Assembly: GCF_017873135.1 (NCBI RefSeq)
Contig: NZ_JAGGJV010000004.1
Location: 248,001 to 312,000, forward strand
Length of the DNA stretch: 64,000 bases
Reading direction: 5' to 3'
Origin: Rhizobium herbae
GTDB taxonomy: Bacteria; Pseudomonadota; Alphaproteobacteria; Rhizobiales; Rhizobiaceae
Shown: piece by piece, positions 58,932-64,000 of the stretch
How positions within the stretch are numbered: position 1 is the first letter of the stretch
Layout: the number at the start of each line of letters is the position of its first letter
Program-made: the position numbers and the translations under genes
The notes under the pieces: generated by a model
The model's input: the letters and a program-made list of their open reading frames with translations, nothing else
Told to the model about the DNA's origin: nothing
Database searches by the model: none

Positions 58932-59690
58932 ATGCCTAAACCCGTTGTTGCGATACCGGCTGACTTCAGGACGTTCGATGGCAACGTCTGGCACGCCACG
59001 CCACATCAATATGTCCGCGCCGCCGTCGAAGGCTCTGGCGTCATGGCATTCCTGGTCCCCGCGCTCGAGAACGGCAACGATGCCGATGCGATCCTCGACC
59101 GGGTGGACGGTGTTCTTGTCAGTGGATCCCGCACCAACGTGCACCCCTCCCTGTATGGAAAGGAGGCCACGGAGAATGACGGCCCCTTCGATCCGGGCCG
59201 CGACGCGACGAGCCTTCCCCTGATCCGGTGCGCGCTGGAGCGCGGCGTCCCGTTGCTGGCCATCTGCCGTGGCATCCAAGAACTGAATGTTGCACTCGGC
59301 GGCACGCTGGCAAGCGAGATCCAGGACATGCCCGGCATCTGGGATCACCGCAAACCCGACGTATCCGATCTCGATACGGCCTACGGCATCCGTCAGAATG
59401 TCATCGTCAAGGAAGGAAGCTGCCTTGCTTCCGTTCTCGGCGCCGGCGAAGTGCAGGTGAATTCGCTGCACCGGCAAGCGATCTCAAAGGCCGCACCGCG
59501 CCTCGCCGTCGAGGCCGTTGCCGAAGACGGGACGATCGAGGCCGTGTCGGTCATCGATGCGAAGGCTTTTGCCGTGGGCGTGCAATGGCATCCGGAATAC
59601 TGGGTCGGCCGTGACGGCCCGTCATCGACATTGTTTAAGGCATTTGGCGATGCAGTGCGCGCCTATGCTGAGGCGAAAACGAAGGGCTGA
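58932..59690 (+). CDS. Class I glutamine amidotransferase-like (gamma-glutamyl-GABA hydrolase, PuuD-like)
   Basis: This 252-residue protein matches the Peptidase_C26 family. The nucleophile is in PLLAICRGIQELN near residue 107, and the catalytic His and Glu are in VQWHPEYW near residue 218. Related enzymes hydrolyse gamma-glutamyl-GABA in putrescine breakdown or other gamma-glutamyl amides. The ATG at 58932 (MPKPVVAIPADF) fits the family; upstream in-frame codons lack support. It is convergent with the hydroxyacid dehydrogenase gene. Confidence 0.85.
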   Translation: MPKPVVAIPADFRTFDGNVWHATPHQYVRAAVEGSGVMAFLVPALENGNDADAILDRVDGVLVSGSRTNVHPSLYGKEATENDGPFDPGRDATSLPLIRCALERGVPLLAICRGIQELNVALGGTLASEIQDMPGIWDHRKPDVSDLDTAYGIRQNVIVKEGSCLASVLGAGEVQVNSLHRQAISKAAPRLAVEAVAEDGTIEAVSVIDAKAFAVGVQWHPEYWVGRDGPSSTLFKAFGDAVRAYAEAKTKG

Positions 59691-59710
59691 CGGCGGAGTC
59701 CGTCAGGCTG

Positions 59711-60682
59711 TTAGGCTGTCTTCCGCTTGAAAGGCGTCTCTGCCACCGGCGTCAACGCCGATCCTGTTTCAAACCAGGCAATCAGATTGTCCACGACCAG
59801 ATCGGCCATGGCGTTTCGCGTCGCCTGTGACGCGGAGCCGACATGCGGCAACAGCGAGGCGTTCGGCAGCGCCAAAAGGGCATCCGGCACAAACGGCTCG
59901 TTCTCGAAGACATCGAGACCTGCAGCCGCGATGACGCCACGCTGAAGCGCATCGGCAAGTGCCGCCTCGTCCACGGTGGTGCCGCGTCCAACATTGATCA
60001 GCACGCCCTGCGCCCCCAGTGCCTGAAGAACCTCTGCGTTCACCGTTCTGCGGGTACTGTCGGTGCCAGGCACGATGACAATGATCGTATCGACCGCCTC
60101 GGCCATACCCTTCAGCGTCGGATAATGAGTATAGGCAAGTCCGTCGCGCGGTGTGCGGGTATGATAGGCGATGGAAACGCCGAAGCTTTCGAGGCGTCTG
60201 GCAATTGCCAGGCCGATGCGACCAAGGCCATAAAGACCGACAGTGCGGCCGCGCAAGGTCAGCGGCGACAGCGCAAAGGCGCCTTCCCTGGCCCAGCGCC
60301 CCTGACGCAGCCACTGTTCGGCAGCAGGAAGCCGGCGCACGGTGTTGAGCAGCAGGCCGATCGCCGTGTCCGCCACTTCTTCCGTCAGCACGTCCGGCGT
60401 GTTTGTCACCACGACACCGCGCTTTGCCGCATGCGTGGCATCGATGCCGTCATAGCCAACGCCGAAATTCGCAACGATTTCGAGGTTGGGAAAGGCATCC
60501 ATGAAACTGACAGGGATCTTGCCCTGTACGGTGATACCGGAAACCCCGGTGGCCAGATCCGCCGTCACCAATGCGGGATCGGCGGCAGCGACGAAGACCG
60601 GTTCGAAATGATCCGGCAGGCGATCGAGCACACGCTGGCTCATCTTTCCGGGCACGAGAATACGGGGGCGGCCTTGCGGCAT
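59711..60682 (-). CDS. D-2-hydroxyacid dehydrogenase family protein
   Basis: This 323-residue NAD(P)-dependent enzyme resembles glyoxylate/hydroxypyruvate reductases. The coenzyme-binding GLYGLGRIGLAIARRL is near residue 150, INVGRGTTVDEAAL holds the catalytic Arg near 230, AAGLDVFENEP has the conserved Asp-Glu, and LLPHVGSAS the catalytic His near 282. AAGGAGCG precedes the ATG. It follows the LacI gene by 27 bases in the same direction, so it is probably co-transcribed and controlled by it. Confidence 0.9.
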   Translation of the reverse strand: MPQGRPRILVPGKMSQRVLDRLPDHFEPVFVAAADPALVTADLATGVSGITVQGKIPVSFMDAFPNLEIVANFGVGYDGIDATHAAKRGVVVTNTPDVLTEEVADTAIGLLLNTVRRLPAAEQWLRQGRWAREGAFALSPLTLRGRTVGLYGLGRIGLAIARRLESFGVSIAYHTRTPRDGLAYTHYPTLKGMAEAVDTIIVIVPGTDSTRRTVNAEVLQALGAQGVLINVGRGTTVDEAALADALQRGVIAAAGLDVFENEPFVPDALLALPNASLLPHVGSASQATRNAMADLVVDNLIAWFETGSALTPVAETPFKRKTA

Positions 60683-60709
60683 GATTCGCTCCTTCCGGGA
60701 TGGGATCGA

Positions 60710-61738
60710 TTATTCGGTTGAATTGGGCCGAAGCGGTCCAGTCGACTGGCGGATTCGCATTTCGGGCTTGATCAGGTGGATACCGTCCGGCTCGTGGCTG
60801 CCGTTGAGCTTGTCGAGCAGCGCGCGGGCGGCACTGCGGCCGACATCGGACTGGCCGTTCCAGACCGTGGTGAGTGCTGGCGTCGAGATCGAGGCTTCCT
60901 CGAGGTCGTCGTAACCGGTGACCGACACATCGCGACCGGGAACGAGGCCGGCGCGGGCAATTCCGTTCATCATGCCGATGGCGACGAGATCGTTCCAGCA
61001 GACGACCGCCGTTGGCTTCTGCGGCAGGGAAAGCAGATGCACCGCAGCCTCGAAGCCGCCCTGCATGGAGCGGGGGCCGGGAATGCGCAGGTCCGGATCG
61101 ACGTCGATATTGGCCTTGCGCAACGCGTTGACATAACCCTGATACCGGTCGCGCCCAGTGGACGTCTGGTCGGTGCCGCCGACCATGGCGATGACGCGAT
61201 GGCCGAGGCTGATCAGGTGATTGGTGGCAAGCGAAATGCCATAGGCGTCATCGCCCCGGAAGATCGGCACGTCCAGGCCCTCGATCGAACGGGCGATCAG
61301 GATGGCCGGCATGCCGTTGTCTTCCGCAAGCATGATATCCTCCGGCGGCGTGCCGATGGCCGGCGACATGATCACGCCATCGCCGCCCAGCTGCAGCAAA
61401 GTCTCGATGAAAGCGCGCTGCTTCTCGACGGAATCGTAATGGTTGGAAAGAATGAAGGTCTGCCGGTCGCGATCGAGTTCAGCCTCGATGGCCTTGAGGA
61501 TTTCGCCATAGAACGGGTTCATGATGTCGTGCACGACGACGCCGATGATGCCGGAGCGGGAGGTACGGAGGCTGGCGGCACGGCGATTATAGATGTAGCC
61601 GAGCGCGCGGGCCTGTTCCTTGATCTTGTCCCTTGTCATGGCGGCGACAAGAGGGCTGTCGCGCAATGCCAGTGAAACCGTGGCCGTGGACACACCAAGC
61701 GTTTCCGCAATGGTGGAGAGTTTGATCTTCTGCGCCAC
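60710..61738 (-). CDS. LacI-family transcriptional regulator
   Basis: This 342-residue protein has the LacI helix-turn-helix at residues 5-28 (LSTIAETLGVSTATVSLALRDS) and hinge region, then a periplasmic-binding-protein-like sensor domain (SGIIGVVVHDIMNPFYGEILKAIEAE, and later TAVVCWNDLVAIGMMNGIARAG). It uses a GTG start with AAGGGGGAAAC upstream. It most likely controls the downstream hydroxyacid dehydrogenase gene and itself; an upstream TTTAAA triplet is a candidate operator. The sugar effector is unknown. Confidence 0.92.
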   Translation of the reverse strand: MAQKIKLSTIAETLGVSTATVSLALRDSPLVAAMTRDKIKEQARALGYIYNRRAASLRTSRSGIIGVVVHDIMNPFYGEILKAIEAELDRDRQTFILSNHYDSVEKQRAFIETLLQLGGDGVIMSPAIGTPPEDIMLAEDNGMPAILIARSIEGLDVPIFRGDDAYGISLATNHLISLGHRVIAMVGGTDQTSTGRDRYQGYVNALRKANIDVDPDLRIPGPRSMQGGFEAAVHLLSLPQKPTAVVCWNDLVAIGMMNGIARAGLVPGRDVSVTGYDDLEEASISTPALTTVWNGQSDVGRSAARALLDKLNGSHEPDGIHLIKPEMRIRQSTGPLRPNSTE

Positions 61739-61776
61739 GTTTCCCCCTTAAATTTCGCCGGCTGGACACCGCTATT

Positions 61777-61802
61777 TTTAAATCCTCTTTAAACTCTTTA
61801 AA
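61777..61802. promoter_or_regulatory. Triple TTTAAA element upstream of the LacI gene
   Basis: TTTAAA occurs at 61777-61782, 61788-61793 and 61797-61802. The first pair forms TTAA-N7-TTAA, the CtrA consensus; alternatively the repeats are promoter or operator sequence of the LacI gene, 39-64 bases away. Confidence 0.35.
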
Positions 61803-61834
61803 TTGATGTCGCAATCTCCAATCCTGAGCCGGCT

Positions 61835-62332
61835 TCACTCCGCGATGGCAGAGTTCTGCAGATTGCCGTCGACGGCACGCAACAGCTTCATCAGTGTCTT
61901 GATCTGCTTTTCGGTGAGACCTCTGGTTGCCATGTCTTCCGAGGTTTTCCCGGCTTCACCGATGATCTGCAATCGGTCGCGGCCACTTGTGGTCAGATAG
62001 ACCTTTGTCAGGCGGGCATCCTCGTCGTCGGCCCGTCGCTCCAGGAATCCCTGCGCTTCCATGCGGCCGATCGTGCGGGTCATCGTCGGAGCCTTGACGC
62101 CAAGCTTCATCGCCAGAACGCCGGCCGTCAGGCCATCCGTCTCAGCCAGCGCCAGCATGACGCCGTCCTGCCCGGCATAAAGACCGCTTTCGAGCAGATT
62201 GCGCGACAACACAGTCCGCATCGACCGGGCCGCCTGCACCAGCACCGACGCGAGATCCTGCGCGTGGACGGCAACGTCATGCTTCTTCTTGCCTCCCTTG
62301 GCTTTCTTTTCGGCCTTGTTCTTCTTTCCCAT
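61835..62332 (-). CDS. MarR-family transcriptional regulator
   Basis: This 165-residue protein starts with a Lys-rich tail (MGKKNKAEKKAKGGKKKHD) and continues with a MarR core: GLTAGVLAMKLGVKAPTMTRTIGRMEAQGFLERRADDEDARLTKVYLTTSG (about residues 67-115). The lysine-rich N-terminus is unusual for the family. It is divergent from the creatininase-family gene at 62428, with 95 bases between, so it may control that gene. Confidence 0.9.
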   Translation of the reverse strand: MGKKNKAEKKAKGGKKKHDVAVHAQDLASVLVQAARSMRTVLSRNLLESGLYAGQDGVMLALAETDGLTAGVLAMKLGVKAPTMTRTIGRMEAQGFLERRADDEDARLTKVYLTTSGRDRLQIIGEAGKTSEDMATRGLTEKQIKTLMKLLRAVDGNLQNSAIAE

Positions 62333-62427
62333 CGGTCCTCCACCAAATTTCTTGCGCGGCTACCTGTCCACTGTATGACTCGAATAACACAGCCACCGCA
62401 AGTACAACCGAAAGGCATAAAAAAAGC

Positions 62428-63219
62428 ATGACATTCCCGGCACCGCGTTGGAAAGACAATGTTTCCGATCTTCCACCCACCGCCCGGGAAGATTGGATCG
62501 CCGTGCTTCCGCTGGGCGCGTATGAACAGCATGGGCCGCACCTGCCTTTCGATACCGATACGCTGATCGCCGAGGGGCTCGTCGCGCGGATCATCGCCCA
62601 GATGCCGGCTGCGCTGCCCGCGACTTTCCTGCCAACGGAGCCGGTCGGCTATTCCATCGAACATATGGATGTCGAAGGTACGCAGTCTCTTGATTACGAT
62701 GAAGCAGTGCGGCGCTGGCTTGGCATTGCCGAGGATTTGAACGCCAAGGGCATCCGCAAATTCGTGATGCTAAATGCCCATGGTGGCAACGCGCCGCTGA
62801 TGACGATCGTCGCAACAGAGGCACGCACACGGTTCAACATGCTGGCGGTCGCCACGAGCTGGACGCGCTTCGGGCAGCCGGATGGCTGGATCTCGCCGGA
62901 AGACAAGGCGATCGACATTCACGGCGGCGATATCGAGACGTCGGTGATGCTGGCGATGTATCCGGAGAATGTCGACAGGGGGAAAGCGGTGCGGTTCGGG
63001 TCGCGCCAAACCGAGTTCGCGCATCGTTTCAAACATCTGCGCGCCTACGGCCCGCATGCCTTCGGCTGGAAGATGTCCGACCTGAACGCTAAAGGTGTCG
63101 CCGGTGATGCTTCCGCTGCTACGGCTGAACGGGGCGAGCAATTGGTCGCCCATGCGGTGTCCGGCATCATCGAGTTGCTGGAGGATGTCGCAGCCTTCGA
63201 TCTTTCGATCCTCCGGTAA
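62428..63219 (+). CDS. Creatininase-family protein (creatinine amidohydrolase-like)
   Basis: This 263-residue protein belongs to the creatininase metal-amidohydrolase family. Metal ligands are in LPLGAYEQHGPHLPFDTDTLIAEG (about residues 28-51) and in NAHGGNAPL near 115, with DIHGGDIETS near 171. Members hydrolyse creatinine, or act in FAPy/mycofactocin pathways, so the substrate is open. It is divergent from a MarR gene and upstream of the COG0523 GTPase. Confidence 0.88.
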   Translation: MTFPAPRWKDNVSDLPPTAREDWIAVLPLGAYEQHGPHLPFDTDTLIAEGLVARIIAQMPAALPATFLPTEPVGYSIEHMDVEGTQSLDYDEAVRRWLGIAEDLNAKGIRKFVMLNAHGGNAPLMTIVATEARTRFNMLAVATSWTRFGQPDGWISPEDKAIDIHGGDIETSVMLAMYPENVDRGKAVRFGSRQTEFAHRFKHLRAYGPHAFGWKMSDLNAKGVAGDASAATAERGEQLVAHAVSGIIELLEDVAAFDLSILR

Positions 63220-63355
63220 CAACCGGCAATCGCCTCCTGTCCCTGATCCGGAAAAAGCAACATGAAGATCATGCCGGCATTTGCGCTGGCGCTTTCCATC
63301 TCCTATATCAACACCAACCCCATGCCGGAAGGCGTCAAAAATTTCCGAGGCTCCC

Positions 63356-64000
63356 ATGACCGAAGCATCCACAGCTGCCAAGCCCATTCCCGTCACCGTG
63401 CTCACGGGCTATCTCGGCGCCGGCAAGACGACGCTGCTCAACCGCATCCTGACGGAAGCCCACGGCAAGAAATACGCCGTCATCGTCAACGAGTTCGGCG
63501 AGATCGGCATCGACAACGACCTGATCGTCGAATCCGACGAAGAAATCTACGAGATGAACAATGGCTGCGTCTGCTGCACGGTGCGCGGCGACCTGATCCG
63601 CGTCGTCGAAGGCCTGATGCGCCGCCCCGGCCGCTTCGATGCGATCATCGTCGAAACCACCGGCCTTGCCGATCCGGTACCCGTCGCCCAGACCTTTTTC
63701 ATGGACGACGACGTGCGCGCCAAGACCGAGCTCGACGCCGTTATCGCGCTGGTCGATGCCAAGCACCTGCCGCTGCGCCTGAAGGACTCACGCGAGGCCG
63801 AGGACCAGATCGCCTTTGCCGATGTCGTGCTTTTGAACAAGACCGACCTCGTCACGCCGGAAGAGCTGGCGAAGATCGAGGCGACCGTGCGCGCCATCAA
63901 CCCGTCCGCCCGCATCCACCGCACCGAGCGCTCCAACATCGACCTGACCAAAGTCCTCAACCAGGGTGCCTTCAATCTGGAACGGGCGCTGGAAAACGAG
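63356..64000 (+). CDS. CobW/COG0523-family GTP-binding protein, N-terminal part (cut by window edge)
   Basis: This is the first 215 residues of a G3E GTPase of the CobW/COG0523 (zinc metallochaperone-like) family. The Walker A motif [11 protein letters not shown] is near residue 18, the metal-binding CxCC is in [13 protein letters not shown] near 69, the Walker B ETTGLADP follows near 100, and the base-specificity NKTD is near 160. Such proteins insert or deliver metals, often zinc or cobalt. The ATG at 63356 has CGAGG upstream. The remainder lies beyond the window. Confidence 0.93.
   Translation, partial: MTEASTAAKPIPVTVLTGYLGAGKTTLLNRILTEAHGKKYAVIVNEFGEIGIDNDLIVESDEEIYEMNNGCVCCTVRGDLIRVVEGLMRRPGRFDAIIVETTGLADPVPVAQTFFMDDDVRAKTELDAVIALVDAKHLPLRLKDSREAEDQIAFADVVLLNKTDLVTPEELAKIEATVRAINPSARIHRTERSNIDLTKVLNQGAFNLERALENE

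Noticed and set aside
62428..63219. A creatinine-to-sarcosine pathway linking this gene with soxBDAG
   Set aside because: Creatininase-family membership does not fix the substrate, no creatinase gene is present, and the two loci are 14 kb apart.
63262..63355. Short frame starting [20 protein letters not shown] before the CobW gene
   Set aside because: It overlaps the CobW start in another frame, has no ribosome site of note and no stop before running through the GTPase gene start.

Overview
The window looks like chromosomal DNA of a rhizobial alphaproteobacterium (Rhizobiaceae, near Rhizobium, Neorhizobium or Agrobacterium). It is GC-rich. Gene sets that point this way are hisN / N-formylglutamate amidohydrolase / cpdR / tRNA-Val / ilvD, the glgP-glgB-glgC-glgA-pgm-glgX glycogen cluster, soxBDAG, a split three-gene pnt transhydrogenase, and a small heat-shock gene whose leader looks like a ROSE RNA thermometer. 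No rRNA, CRISPR array, transposase or prophage was seen.

Layout. 1-6.2 kb: 5' part of gltB (minus), an L-threonine aldolase, a LysR regulator divergent from a bile-acid:sodium symporter-like transporter, and an Hsp20 gene with a sigma32-type promoter and ROSE-like leader. 6.2-12.7 kb: alpha/beta hydrolase, hisN, an sRNA-like unit (candidate mmgR/alpha-r8), N-formylglutamate amidohydrolase, cpdR, tRNA-Val(GAC), a small unknown protein and ilvD. 12.9-19 kb: small accessory genes (GFA protein, two MarR regulators with palindromic sites, methyltransferase, nucleotidyltransferase, VOC proteins, DUF899, DUF1579). 19-25.7 kb: a three-gene transglutaminase / DUF2126, circularly permuted ATP-grasp / alpha-E, transglutaminase operon, a poorly characterised peptide-ligation system. 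25.9-27.2 kb: an orphan TadG-like protein with a VWA domain.

27.4-41.9 kb: the glycogen cluster. It is interrupted between pgm and glgX by about 3.3 kb that holds a small unknown gene, a candidate retron and intergenic mosaic repeats. The candidate retron is a compact reverse transcriptase with retron-type NAxxH and (V/I)TG motifs, overlapped by an XRE regulator and preceded by a 62-residue cationic/hydrophobic protein and a hairpin-rich non-coding stretch. This is the most interesting locus in the window; its msr-msd RNA, the 62-residue protein and its function are unproven.

42-55 kb: MaoC and DUF2332 genes, the sarcosine oxidase operon soxBDAG, rpsU, a TPR lipoprotein, a DUF992 protein, pntAA-pntAB-pntB and an aa3 oxidase subunit IV. 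55-64 kb: a FeeM/LuxI-like N-acyltransferase with a CtrA-type TTAA-N7-TTAA box, a membrane GGDEF/EAL protein, a class I glutamine amidotransferase, a 2-hydroxyacid dehydrogenase with a LacI regulator, a MarR regulator, a creatininase-family protein and the 5' part of a CobW/COG0523 GTPase.

All calls come from reading translated sequence and motifs; no database search was run. The reading is strongest for the housekeeping enzymes and weakest for RNA elements and operators.
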